NCBI RefSeq assembly: GCF_015355755.1
Contig: NZ_JACVEE010000003.1
Span: 868,001 to 932,000 of the forward strand
Length of the DNA: 64,000 nt
Source of the DNA: Nocardia sp. XZ_19_385
GTDB lineage: Bacteria > Actinomycetota > Actinomycetes > Mycobacteriales > Mycobacteriaceae
Reading direction: 5' to 3'
A program made the position numbers and the translations under genes. This document shows, in pieces, positions 16,236-24,297 of the stretch; the stretch's first letter is position 1, and each line of letters starts with the position of its first letter. The notes beneath the pieces were generated by a model. That model was not told the DNA's origin and did not search any database. It saw only the letters and a list, made by a program, of their open reading frames with translations.

Positions 16236-17213
16236 TCAGACATCGGTTCTGCCACGAGCCTCCCGCAGCGAACGAAGCTTGCCGCGGGCAATGCCGCCGA
16301 CTGAAATCTCACCGCCTGAGGGATCGAGAGCGGCGACCTGCTCGCAGAGCTCGATGGCTTCGACGACCTGTCCGCACTTGGCGAGTTCGTCGGCCAGGGC
16401 GAGCATGGCGCCAGCGTTACCTCGGTTGGCCAATTGGCGGAACGCGGCAATGGCTGCTTCCCGTTGACCGAGATCCCGCAACACCACACCGAGGTTCTCC
16501 AGCGCCAACCAGGCGAACTCCGGGTGCCCGGTGTCCAAGGTCCGACGCAGCATCGACGCTGCCTCCTGCAGGCGACCACTTTCCTTCAGATGCGTCCCGA
16601 AGTTGAACATGGCCATCGGAACGAAATCGGGATGACCGCTGGCGATCACCTCACGCAGTGCAGCTTCGGATTCCGCGAAGTGCTTGCCCAGCAAGCTGGC
16701 CAGGTTCGTCAGTGCTGCGTGACGGATCGCCTCGTGGTCGTTGCGAGCGGCGGCTCGGTACGCGATCGCCGCCTCATCCATCCGTCCGAACTGCTTGCGC
16801 AGGACGTTGCCCCACCCCATCGCGGCAACGCCGGCAACCTGTGCATTGGGAGCCTCCATCGCGAACAGGAAAAACTCCTCCGCTTCGCCGGGCCTGCCCA
16901 TATCGGCAAGGAGCTGCGCCAAATTCGCTGCTGCGGACGGAGACTGCTCAGGATCGCCGCTTTTTACGACGGCCCGGAACGCCTGCTCGGCTTCGTCGAA
17001 CCGTCCGAACTCGGTCAAGATGAGGCCGAGGTCTCGGCGTGCTGCATGAGCGTTGGGATGGTCGCTCTCGGCCACGAACCGGCACACCGGCTCCGCCTCG
17101 GCGAGTCGTCCGTCCGCGATGAGCAGCCCCGCAAGGTCGACCGCCGCAGCGATCCGCTTTCGGCGCCACCGGCCGTTCATTGCTGCTCGAAGAGCTGCCT
17201 CCGTATGATCCAT
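16236..17213 (-). CDS. Tetratricopeptide-repeat protein
   Basis: A 325-aa protein made of TPR/Sel1-like helical hairpins: AAVDLAGLLIADGRLAEAEP, DLGLILTEFGRFDEAEQAFR, NLAQLLADMGRPGEAEEFF, FNFGTHLKESGRLQEAASML, NLGVVLRDLGQREAAIAAFR and LADELAKCGQVVEAIELCEQ. At least seven units are visible. Such proteins hold complexes together; there is no enzymatic domain. ATG 17213 is used; an in-frame extension to 17273 adds residues unlike a TPR. Cytosolic. Confidence 0.8.
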   Translation of the reverse strand: MDHTEAALRAAMNGRWRRKRIAAAVDLAGLLIADGRLAEAEPVCRFVAESDHPNAHAARRDLGLILTEFGRFDEAEQAFRAVVKSGDPEQSPSAAANLAQLLADMGRPGEAEEFFLFAMEAPNAQVAGVAAMGWGNVLRKQFGRMDEAAIAYRAAARNDHEAIRHAALTNLASLLGKHFAESEAALREVIASGHPDFVPMAMFNFGTHLKESGRLQEAASMLRRTLDTGHPEFAWLALENLGVVLRDLGQREAAIAAFRQLANRGNAGAMLALADELAKCGQVVEAIELCEQVAALDPSGGEISVGGIARGKLRSLREARGRTDV

Positions 17214-17464
17214 CGCAGCTGCGCTCCCCTCGGATCGATGCCAGTTCGACGCTACCGTGGGTCCAGCGCACACGAGGCACCACTGTTCAAAGAACCACCC
17301 GAAAATCCAACCCGGACATGGCTAGCTGCTCCGCCTGAACCCGCAGGCATGTGCGGATGTCCTGAGCCACAACGGCTCTGGCCCGCCGGCCGACTCCGTA
17401 TGGCCTCTTCGCTCAGCGCGCGCAGCGGCAGAATAGTGCGTTCACTTGTGAGAGAGTGGCTGCC

Positions 17465-18000
17465 ATGGCAGCTGGAGTGTCGCCGGGCCGCGAGGTCGTA
17501 CTCGAGACGACTCGTCTACTGCTCAGGCCGTGGCGGGTAGCCGAGGCTGTCATCCAGCGTGAGCTGTGGACCGAACTGATCCACGAGTACCGCCACACCG
17601 CCGAATCGACGCAGACGGACACCCCACGATCGCAGAGCTCGAGGATTCGATCCGTACCAGTCAGCCATCGTCGGTCGGCTTGCTGGCGGTCGAGCGCAGG
17701 GCCACCCGTGACGTCATCGGCTACTGCGGCCTGGTCGACAGCGGACGCGGCGCGAAAGGGCAACCGGAGCTGGCATTCGAACTGCTTCGCCGCGTCTGGT
17801 GTCAGGGCTACGCGACCGAGGCCGCGCTGGCGGTTGTGGACTGGGCGAGATCGTCCGGGTATGAACGTTTATGGGCCACGGTCTGGGACTGGAACATCGC
17901 TTCTCGCCGTGTGCTGGCGAAGGTCGGGTTCGAGGAGACCGAACGGACTGAAGTGCACGCAGTGCACGGGACCACCTTGTTCACCACGAGACGGCTCTGA
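17465..18000 (+). pseudogene. GNAT acetyltransferase broken by a 1-nt deletion
   Basis: The first part (ETTRLLLRPWRVAEAVIQRE) is in one frame and the rest (DPRVPPHRRIDADGHPTIAE to the end at 18000) in another. The frames join at 17576-17577 if one base is restored, giving W-T-E-R-D-P-R-V-P, the expected sequence of this GNAT subgroup. The body has the acetyl-CoA motif ELLRRVWCQGYATEAALAVV and NIASRRVLAKVGFEE. As sequenced, neither piece makes a complete enzyme. It may be a true pseudogene or an assembly error. Confidence 0.7.
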
Positions 18001-18184
18001 CACGCCCCAAAATTCCTTCCACCGCCGCCCGATGTATCGATCACCCACTAAGTCGAAGCTCGCGCTACACGGATATCGGCGCGGTGATCGGCAGATGCGG
18101 ACGTTCAGAACCGCTCTGTAGGCGGCAGTAGCGGATGTCGGCCGAGGTGATCTAATCAGGCAGCTACCGTCGGGGCGGGGCAGA

Positions 18185-18648
18185 ATGTGCACGGTGAGTT
18201 TGGACCTGGATATCCCGCGGTGGCTTTCCGGGCATCGGACACCGATCTTGACCACGATGGCTCGATTGCCATGGATATCGGGGCCAGCGCCACGATCATA
18301 GTCGCGGCCGGGGTGGTCGGGCTGATCCTGGTGATCGCGAAACACTGGTGGTGGCAAGCGGTTACGATCGCCGTTTCGGTCGTGGCGGCGATCGCAGCCG
18401 TTGCTCTCGAGTACATGATTCAGCGAGCACGCCCGCCGGAGGATCTCGCGGTCGTTGCGGCCGGTGGGTTTTCGATGCCGTCGACTGTGGTTGCCATGAC
18501 GGCCGCAGTCGCGGTTGCCGCCTATCTGGTCCTGCCCTGGCCGGCGCGGCACCGGCGCGGTACCGCCATTCGACTTGCAGTGCTCGTCGTGGCACGAGTC
18601 GTCCGTCGCAGGCCGATTCGGTGGTGGCCACATCCCTCAGCGAACTAG
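18185..18648 (+). pseudogene. Degenerate PAP2-family phosphatase
   Basis: The N-terminal region (LDLDIPRWLSGHRTPILTTM) begins at ATG 18185 in one frame and the membrane body (MDIGASATIIVAAGVVGLIL, then QRARPPEDLAVVAAGGFSMP) continues in another after about 18270. The body matches the PAP2 order of helices and the R-x-R-P-P and P-S-T motifs, but the conserved Lys before Arg is Glu (EYMIQRARPP) and the His after P-S-T is lost. The C-terminal segment with the last catalytic His is missing, ending in RRRPIRWWPHPSAN. Probably decayed. Confidence 0.55.
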
Positions 18649-18708
18649 ATCGCAGCATCAGCCATCGCCCAGAGCCGAGCGTGACAGACCATGCGACAGA
18701 CTGCCGTC

Positions 18709-19038
18709 ATGCGCTTTCACGGCAGTCTCCCGTTCCGCGGTCGGATCGTGTGGCTCACCTCAGATCAAGGCGGCCGCTCATCGGGACCACCACCCACACC
18801 ACCCGACCATGACTACGCCGCAACAGCATTCGTCCCGCCACACAGTCTGGCGGAGGGAACGGCATCGTTCGCTCTGCGAGTCGCCGACCGAACCGCGTGG
18901 TGCTCACCGGCCAGCGCAGGATGGCTGATCGTCGAGAACACCGGTGTCTACACGGTCCAGGTCGGCTCGGTTGTCGTCATCACCGAAGGTCCCCGGATTG
19001 TTGGCTACTTTCACGTCAGCGAACTGATCAAGACCTAG
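18709..19038 (+). CDS. Small hypothetical protein, beta-barrel-like
   Basis: A 109-aa soluble protein. It begins FHGSLPFRGRIVWLTSDQGG and runs through YAATAFVPPHSL to VVVITEGPRIVGYFHVSEL. The spacing of strands and the ending V-x-x-G-x-V-V-V-I-T-E-G-P-R-x-V-G resemble small EF-Tu C-terminal-domain-like proteins of actinomycetes. No catalytic residues evident. ATG 18709 is preferred to 18691 because the domain starts there. It follows the PAP2 remnant. Confidence 0.6.
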   Translation: MRFHGSLPFRGRIVWLTSDQGGRSSGPPPTPPDHDYAATAFVPPHSLAEGTASFALRVADRTAWCSPASAGWLIVENTGVYTVQVGSVVVITEGPRIVGYFHVSELIKT

Positions 19039-19076
19039 GGATCTCGTGACTAGCAACAACTTTCAAGAGCGACGGG

Positions 19077-19379
19077 TCAGTGAACCTTCTGGCCGATTGC
19101 CCGCAATACCTCCGAGAGCCACACCAGGTGGTATCCGATCGCTCGATCAGGTTCGGCCAGCAGATCCGTCAAATGCTCCCACGACCACGAGAGTTGGCCG
19201 AGCGTCAGATCGGCCGGAGTGTTGGTGAAGTCGTACAACTGATCCTGCGGAATCGACCAGAAGTAGTCCTGATCCAAGTGAAGGGTGTCTCCGTCAGTGG
19301 CAGCCTCGACGTGATCCATGAGCAAGTCGATGGACCTGCGCAGGTCAGTCAGCGATACGTGCAGTTGCCATTCGGTCAT
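19077..19379 (-). CDS. Small acidic hypothetical protein
   Basis: A 100-aa acidic protein with no recognised family: TEWQLHVSLTDLRRSIDLLM, DQDYFWSIPQDQLYDFTN, LGQLSWSWEHLTDLL. Composition (many D, L, W) suggests a soluble alpha-helical protein, possibly an immunity or antitoxin-type protein, but nothing nearby supports that. ATG 19379 chosen over 19391. It lies just left of the IS110 element and is transcribed away from it. Confidence 0.55.
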   Translation of the reverse strand: MTEWQLHVSLTDLRRSIDLLMDHVEAATDGDTLHLDQDYFWSIPQDQLYDFTNTPADLTLGQLSWSWEHLTDLLAEPDRAIGYHLVWLSEVLRAIGQKVH

Positions 19380-19441
19380 GAGCACGATCATCCCTGGCCC
19401 CAGACACCGCCCTGAAATCGGCTACTTAATACTGGTGCCAG

Positions 19442-19640
19442 GGCCTGATCCCGGCCAGGATCGGGTCCAGGTGCCCGGTGAGAAGCTCCCTAATCGGCTG
19501 CCCACCCGCATCATTGGTGTGGCTCTCTATTGGCTTGCAGCTCACCGGGTGCCGTGCCGGGAATGGCTGAAGAGGGGTTTGCCCAGCTCGAAGTAGCGGT
19601 GCCTTCCCGCACGGACCTCACACGCCGATTCGGGAAGGAC
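19442..19640 (+). ncRNA. Possible IS110 bridge-RNA region
   Basis: IS110-group elements express a bridge RNA from the non-coding left end, upstream of the transposase. Here that region opens with an 11-bp stem, GGGCCTGATCC (19442-19452) and GGATCGGGTCC (19459-19469), fully paired if two G-U wobbles are allowed, with a 6-nt loop. The rest of the segment has no coding sequence. Target- and donor-binding loops could not be assigned. Inferred from family knowledge plus the 5-prime stem-loop. Confidence 0.35.
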
Positions 19641-19646
19641 GCGCCG

Positions 19647-20810
19647 GTGTCAGTCATCATCGGGATGGATCCACACAAACGCTCAGCCACGATCGAGATT
19701 ATCGACCTCAACGGCGAGATACTGGCCACGGGACGATACGGCACCGACAACGCCGGATACAACGAAATGCTCACCACTGCACAGCGATACAACGAACGGG
19801 TGTGGGCGATCGAGGGCTGCAATGGCATCGGCCGTCATATCGCGCATCGCCTGGTCCACGATCGGGAAACAGTGATCGATGTGCCGGCGAAATTGTCGGC
19901 GCAGATTCGGGTGTTCGCGACCGGCAACGGTCGCAAGACCGATCCCGTGGATGCGCATTCGGTGGCATTGGCGGCGTTGCGGGTACCGGACCTGCGTCGC
20001 GTCCAGGCGGATTCGGAGCTGATCGCGTTGGGGATGCTCGCCGATCGCCGCGACGAGCTCGGCCGCGCCCGCACCGACACCGTCAACCGGCTGCACCGAC
20101 TGCTGCTGGAGTTGCTGCCTGGCGGAGCGAAGAAGTTCCTTACCGCAATGCAGGCCCGGAAGCTGGTCGCGACCGTCAAACCCCGCGATCCGGCGGGCAA
20201 GGTCCGGCGCCGCCTGGTCGTCGAGTTGATCGGCGAACTGGAAACGATCGACCGAAAGATCAAGGCCGCGAACAAAGAACTACGCCAGCTCGTCAACGAG
20301 CGCGGCTCCAGCCTGACCGACCTCAACGGCATCGGACCAGCCGGCGCGGCGCGGTTGCTCGCCGATGTCGGAGATATTCACCGATTCCGAGACCGGAACC
20401 GATTCGCGTCCTGGAACGGCACCGCCCCTTTGGACGCATCCTCAGGCCAGCAGCAACGCCATCGGCTCTCGCGCGCCGGGAACCGGAAGATCAACCGGGT
20501 CTTGCACACCATGGCCATCGTTCAACTGCGCAATCCCAGCGCTGGCCGCACCTACTATGACCGCCGCAGAGCCGCGGGCAAGACGTCGATGGAAGCAATG
20601 CGGGCATTGAAACGACGGCTGTCGAATGTCGTCTACAGGCGCATGCTCGCCGACCAGCGCAGAGGTGAAACGGCAAGCCCGGGAGGGCAATCGGGGACGA
20701 CTATCGACTCCAGCGCGACCGGCTCAACCCCGCATACCGGCACTTCGGACAAGCCACAACCCGGACTTACCACCAACCAGAATAGCCCCGACCTGCAAAC
20801 CGCGTCTTGA
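19647..20810 (+). CDS. IS110-family transposase (DEDD recombinase)
   Basis: A 387-aa transposase. The N-terminal RuvC-like DEDD domain shows IIGMDPHKRSATIEII (first Asp), WAIEGCNGIGRHIAHRL (Glu), and RKTDPVDAHSVALAAL (Asp pair). The C-terminal Tnp domain shows DLNGIGPAGAARLLADVGD, RFASWNGTAPLDASSG and LSRAGNRKINRVLHTMAIVQ, including the Ser-bearing region used in recombination. Length is normal, so it is probably intact. GTG 19647 follows GGAAGGAC; a longer frame begins at 19530. C-terminal 60 residues are low-complexity Ser/Thr/Gly. Confidence 0.93.
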   Translation: MSVIIGMDPHKRSATIEIIDLNGEILATGRYGTDNAGYNEMLTTAQRYNERVWAIEGCNGIGRHIAHRLVHDRETVIDVPAKLSAQIRVFATGNGRKTDPVDAHSVALAALRVPDLRRVQADSELIALGMLADRRDELGRARTDTVNRLHRLLLELLPGGAKKFLTAMQARKLVATVKPRDPAGKVRRRLVVELIGELETIDRKIKAANKELRQLVNERGSSLTDLNGIGPAGAARLLADVGDIHRFRDRNRFASWNGTAPLDASSGQQQRHRLSRAGNRKINRVLHTMAIVQLRNPSAGRTYYDRRRAAGKTSMEAMRALKRRLSNVVYRRMLADQRRGETASPGGQSGTTIDSSATGSTPHTGTSDKPQPGLTTNQNSPDLQTAS

Positions 20811-20911
20811 CACGAGAGGGGAGCCAATACAGTGCGTTTTATGAGCGCGCGTGGTACGCGGCGCCGCTTTGAAATGCTCAGCGCTTCCCAGGCGCTGAAA
20901 CACGTTGGTGG

Positions 20912-22465
20912 CTAGGGCGTTGGCCGGGCAAGGCGAGTGGGAGCCAGACGGCCGCGCAGCTCTACCGATTCGCCGAGCCGCCAGTGGCGGGCTTCTTCGG
21001 GGGCCGCCGCGGTGACTGTTTTGTCCGAGGTGAGCAGCAATGAATCTTGTTTTGCCAGTTCGCACAACCGCGCGGCTTCGTTGACCGCGTCACCGATCAC
21101 CGTGAACTCGTAGCGCTGCCGAGCCCCGACATTGCCGGCGACGACCCGCCCTTCGGCGATCCCGATCGCCGCCACGAAATCCGCGCCGACGGTATCGAGC
21201 CGCGCGCGGATCGCACGTCCACACGCCAGGGCGGCCCCGGCCGAGTCGGGAAGTGGTGCGGGCGTGCCGAATACGGCCAGCGCCGCGTCCCCCTCGAACT
21301 TGTTCAGCAAACCGCCGTGGCGTTCCACCTCGTCCACCACCACGTCGAAGAAGCGATTGAGGATCGCGACCATCTCGGTCGCCGGCAGCGAGGCGGCCAT
21401 GGTGGTGGATCCGACGATGTCGATGAACAATGCTGCTGCTTGGACTTCGACGCCGCCGAGGCTCGGCGTGCCGGTCAGCGCGGCGTTGGCCACCTCGCGC
21501 CCGACATGCCTGCCGAACAGGTCCCTGATCTCCTCGCGTTCCCGCAGTCCCTCGACCATATTGTTGAAACCGCTTTGCAGTTCGCCCAATTCGGTACCGT
21601 CGTAGACCGCGAGTCGCAGATCGAGTTCGCCCTTCTCCACCTCGCGCATCGCCCGGCGCACGCCATTGATCGGGGCGACGGTCGCGGCCAGCGTCTGGGT
21701 CATGAGCAGCAGGCCGATCAGCAGTGTCGCACCGCCCAGCGACAGCACGCACACCGCCAACCGCGCCGTGCTGACGTAGTCGGTGCACAGGGCCACTACG
21801 GCCAGCACCATCAGTCCCGCCACGGGCAGACCCGAACCGACCAGCCACATCAGCAGCGATCGCCCGAAAACGCCGATTCCGCTGGGGGAGCGCGTTGTTC
21901 GATCCGACAGGAACCGTGAGGTCACCGGCCGTAGCGCGAATTCGATGATCAGATAGGTACTGGCGCACACGACGACGGCGCTGAAGGTGATGCCGAACGC
22001 GACCTTGGCGATCAACCCGGGGTCGGCGAGTCCGGCCAGCAGTGTGAGCACAGTGACGCCGCCGAACCACAGCACCGCCTGCATCCGCACCAGTCGGCGT
22101 GGCACCGCCGCGGCCGCGGCCTGTTGCTGCTCGGTCGGTATCGCGTCGGGGTCCTTGGCCCAGCCCAGCGCGCCCAACCCACGGGCCGTGCCCCACGAGA
22201 CGCCGACCAACATTGCGATCACGGCGTAGGCCGGGGCGGCGACGGCGTCGACCAGGAGGAGCTTCTCGGTGAAGACCGACGGTCCGGGAAGTACGAAACC
22301 GATCAGCGTGACCGACAGGAACAGGCCCGCCAGGTTGGCAAGCACGATCGGCACCGTCAGCAGCACCTGGATGCGCAGCCGCCGGGTGCCGGCGCCTTCG
22401 TCCTCGCGTCCGAGGAGTCGCGACCCCCATGGCGCCGCCGCGAGTGTGTTGTCGCTCCGCGGCAT
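20912..22465 (-). CDS. Membrane-bound class III adenylate/guanylate cyclase
   Basis: A 517-aa cyclase like the mycobacterial Rv1318c-Rv1320c group. The N-terminal part has about six transmembrane helices (VLLTVPIVLANLAGLFLSVT, AAPAYAVIAMLVGVSW, LLMWLVGSGLPVAGLMVL and others), followed by a HAMP linker (VAPINGVRRAMREVEKGELD) and the catalytic domain. There AALFIDIVGSTTMAA holds the first metal Asp, LLNKFEGDAALAVFG the second Asp, and IGDAVNEAARLCELA the transition-state region. It makes cAMP or cGMP at the membrane. ATG 22465 fits. It is divergent from the porin genes across a 365-bp gap. Confidence 0.93.
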   Translation of the reverse strand: MPRSDNTLAAAPWGSRLLGREDEGAGTRRLRIQVLLTVPIVLANLAGLFLSVTLIGFVLPGPSVFTEKLLLVDAVAAPAYAVIAMLVGVSWGTARGLGALGWAKDPDAIPTEQQQAAAAAVPRRLVRMQAVLWFGGVTVLTLLAGLADPGLIAKVAFGITFSAVVVCASTYLIIEFALRPVTSRFLSDRTTRSPSGIGVFGRSLLMWLVGSGLPVAGLMVLAVVALCTDYVSTARLAVCVLSLGGATLLIGLLLMTQTLAATVAPINGVRRAMREVEKGELDLRLAVYDGTELGELQSGFNNMVEGLREREEIRDLFGRHVGREVANAALTGTPSLGGVEVQAAALFIDIVGSTTMAASLPATEMVAILNRFFDVVVDEVERHGGLLNKFEGDAALAVFGTPAPLPDSAGAALACGRAIRARLDTVGADFVAAIGIAEGRVVAGNVGARQRYEFTVIGDAVNEAARLCELAKQDSLLLTSDKTVTAAAPEEARHWRLGESVELRGRLAPTRLARPTP

Positions 22466-22726
22466 GTTCTGCCCGCCCTTTCCCGATCCAGGTCGCTGCG
22501 AATGCCAGGGGCGCCCGAGGTACTCCTACCGGCGCCCGATTGAGTGTACAAGCGTTCACTGACATGCCGGCTGCAACACCGCCGCGTGAGGCATCCCGAA
22601 CTCCTCGCCGGATAGGGCCTCGACCTCCGGTCCCGAAAGGCCGTGTGAGGTGCAGTAACTCGGCGAGCCGCGCACACGGAAGAACCGGGTCTTATTGTGC
22701 ACCTGGCACACTCACTACCAATCGGG
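22466..22726. other. Non-coding 5-prime region between cyclase and porins
   Basis: About 260 bp between the cyclase start and the iron-box-like site contain no convincing gene. Short open frames here lack ribosome sites and family features. The cyclase promoter should lie in the left part; I cannot assign -35/-10 boxes reliably. Confidence 0.5.
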
Positions 22727-22745
22727 TTAGGTTAACGTCTCCTAA
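22727..22745 (+). promoter_or_regulatory. Iron-box-like site (IdeR/DtxR consensus)
   Basis: TTAGGTTAACGTCTCCTAA matches 14 of 19 positions of the IdeR iron-box consensus (TTAGGTTAGGCTAACCTAA, from memory), with the first 8 and last 5 bases exact. It lies 86 bp upstream of the first porin start and abuts the perfect hairpin at 22745. It suggests iron-dependent control of the porin genes; binding is untested. Confidence 0.45.
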
Positions 22746-22779
22746 CGTGTGATCAGCGTGACTCCCGCTGATCACACGT
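22745..22779 (+). promoter_or_regulatory. Perfect 14-bp-arm hairpin in the porin leader
   Basis: ACGTGTGATCAGCG, a 7-nt loop, then CGCTGATCACACGT form a perfect 14-bp stem 52 nt upstream of the first MspA start. No T-run follows, and the gene upstream is divergent, so a terminator for a preceding gene is unlikely. It could be an mRNA leader structure (attenuation or stability) or a DNA operator. Confidence 0.5.
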
Positions 22780-22830
22780 ACTGATGGACCCCACTGCCTC
22801 GGGGCATACCCCGAGAGAAGTCAGGAAGAG

Positions 22831-23505
22831 ATGAACACTAATCCGAGCACCGGATCCGGCGTGCTCAAGCGATCATTCGGCATTGTGGGCACGACGGTCG
22901 CGGCCGTCGGACTGTTCGCACCCGGAGCAGCCAATGCCGATGTCTTCGTACCACTGCCGGACGGCCAGAAGGCAGCCCCGGGCGCGCTTATCACCCGCAC
23001 CGGTGAGCGGGCCCTGGTGTCTCCGTCGCTGTCGGCCAATGGTGCAGGTCGCGTCGTGTGGGTTTCGGGCATGGTCGTCGCCGAAGTAACCGAAACCCCG
23101 GAGGGCAAGGTCGGGCCCGACTCCGGCCCCTCGAACGATCCGGGCAGCAACAACTCCGCCACCTTCGGTGCGTCCCAGCTCAACACCGGGTACATCATCG
23201 GCTGCCAGGTCAGCATCGGCGACGACGCGATCTCGCTGGGCGCGAAGGCCGGCGCGACCCTCAAGTCGGCCAGCATCAGCGGCTCGATCGGGCTGAAGAT
23301 CGCGCCCGGTGAGGTGCGGTGGGTGCAGCTCGAGCGGGCCGACATCCCCAAGCCCGGAACGTATTTCGTGGACTACACCGACGTCGAGATGTCGATCGAG
23401 GGTTGCGCCGGTTACGCGCAGGCCCGCGCGTACACCAACCTCGAAATCATCGGTAACACCCACACGAAAACGACCCTCTACGGGCAGCCGTTCAGCATCG
23501 GCTGA
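22831..23505 (+). CDS. MspA-family porin
   Basis: A 224-aa outer-membrane porin of the mycolic-acid bacteria, the family of M. smegmatis MspA. Signal peptide SFGIVGTTVAAVGLFAPGAA with cleavage before DVFVPLPDG, which is the conserved mature start. Family motifs are GYIIGCQVSIGD in the middle and EGCAGYAQARAYTNLEI near the end. Such proteins form octameric goblet channels for small hydrophilic solutes. ATG 22831 has AGGAAGAG just upstream. First of a tandem pair with 23563. Confidence 0.92.
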   Translation: MNTNPSTGSGVLKRSFGIVGTTVAAVGLFAPGAANADVFVPLPDGQKAAPGALITRTGERALVSPSLSANGAGRVVWVSGMVVAEVTETPEGKVGPDSGPSNDPGSNNSATFGASQLNTGYIIGCQVSIGDDAISLGAKAGATLKSASISGSIGLKIAPGEVRWVQLERADIPKPGTYFVDYTDVEMSIEGCAGYAQARAYTNLEIIGNTHTKTTLYGQPFSIG

Positions 23506-23562
23506 GCGGGCACCGAAATCAGCACGTCAATCCGCACCGAACCCTCGAAGGGTTATATCTTC

Positions 23563-24228
23563 ATGCGCAACCACAGAAATCGCGTGGCCGTCTCCGGACT
23601 GGCTGCCGCCGTCACCGCTATCGGTTTGTTGTCGGCCGGAGCCGCCAACGCCGACACCTTCATCCCGCTGCCGGGCGGCGAACTCACCCGCGAGCTGCCG
23701 CACGGCATGACCATCACCGTCCGATTGGCCGGTGAGTCGGCCACCATCAACCCGTCCCTGGGCAACACTCCGTTGAGTCGCAACACCTGGGTGTCCGGTA
23801 CCGCGCACGTCGAACTCACCGGAGGCGACCGCAAGAGCGTCGGTGCGAAGATCGCACCGGGCTACATCGTGGGCTGCCAGGTCGACATCGGTGGCGGCCG
23901 GATCAACGGCACGGGCAAGGTCGGTCAGAGCGGCGACAACCTGTCCGCTTCCACGTCTGCCGGCGGCAGGCTCACCCTGGGCCCGGGACAGGCCGGGCGG
24001 CACATGATCCTGGATCTGGAAGCTCCCGACGACTACGGCAACGAGGAGCACAGTAAGGCCAATTCCTTCCGCGGCCCCACCGGCAGCGTCACGTGGGCCG
24101 ATGCGACCCTCGCACTGGACGGATGCGCCGGCTACGCCCAGGCGCGCGCCTTCGTGATCGTGAAAGTCCGTGGAGCAGAAGGTGTTTCCGTGGTGACCCT
24201 GTGGGGTCAGCCCTTCAGCCTCGGCTGA
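23563..24228 (+). CDS. MspA-family porin, second copy
   Basis: A 221-aa paralogue of the porin immediately upstream, 57 bp away and probably in the same transcript. Signal peptide AVSGLAAAVTAIGLLSAGAA, mature start DTFIPLPGGE, then GYIVGCQVDIGG, a Gly/Ser-rich loop (SASTSAGGRLTLG) where MspA has its eyelet region, and LDGCAGYAQARAFVIVKV at the end. Pairing of two different porins suggests hetero-oligomers or two pore types, as in Nocardia where paired porin subunits are known. Ends before a strong terminator. Confidence 0.92.
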   Translation: MRNHRNRVAVSGLAAAVTAIGLLSAGAANADTFIPLPGGELTRELPHGMTITVRLAGESATINPSLGNTPLSRNTWVSGTAHVELTGGDRKSVGAKIAPGYIVGCQVDIGGGRINGTGKVGQSGDNLSASTSAGGRLTLGPGQAGRHMILDLEAPDDYGNEEHSKANSFRGPTGSVTWADATLALDGCAGYAQARAFVIVKVRGAEGVSVVTLWGQPFSLG

Positions 24229-24238
24229 TAACCAACTG

Positions 24239-24276
24239 CGGGCTCGGTGACCAGGCACTATGGGACACCGAGCCCG
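24239..24276. terminator. Bidirectional terminator between porins and GH1 gene
   Basis: CGGGCTCGGTG and CACCGAGCCCG form a perfect 11-bp GC-rich stem with a 16-nt loop, between two convergent genes (porin stop 24228, GH1 stop 24298). Position and symmetry fit a terminator for both directions; there is no long T-run, as is common in high-GC actinomycetes. Confidence 0.6.
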
Positions 24277-24297
24277 TACCTCGTTGCGCAGGGCAGG

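Larger units (their letters stand above)
19431..20836 (+). mobile_element. IS110-family insertion sequence
   Basis: A transposase gene with about 215 bp of non-coding left end and a short right end. IS110 elements lack long terminal inverted repeats, so the ends are estimates: the left from the start of the structured non-coding part near GGTGCCAGGGCC, the right from TTGACACGAGAGGGGAGCC after the transposase stop. No target duplication is recognisable. Adjacent genes to its left (17465-18648) are decayed. Exact ends need an empty-site comparison. Confidence 0.6.
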
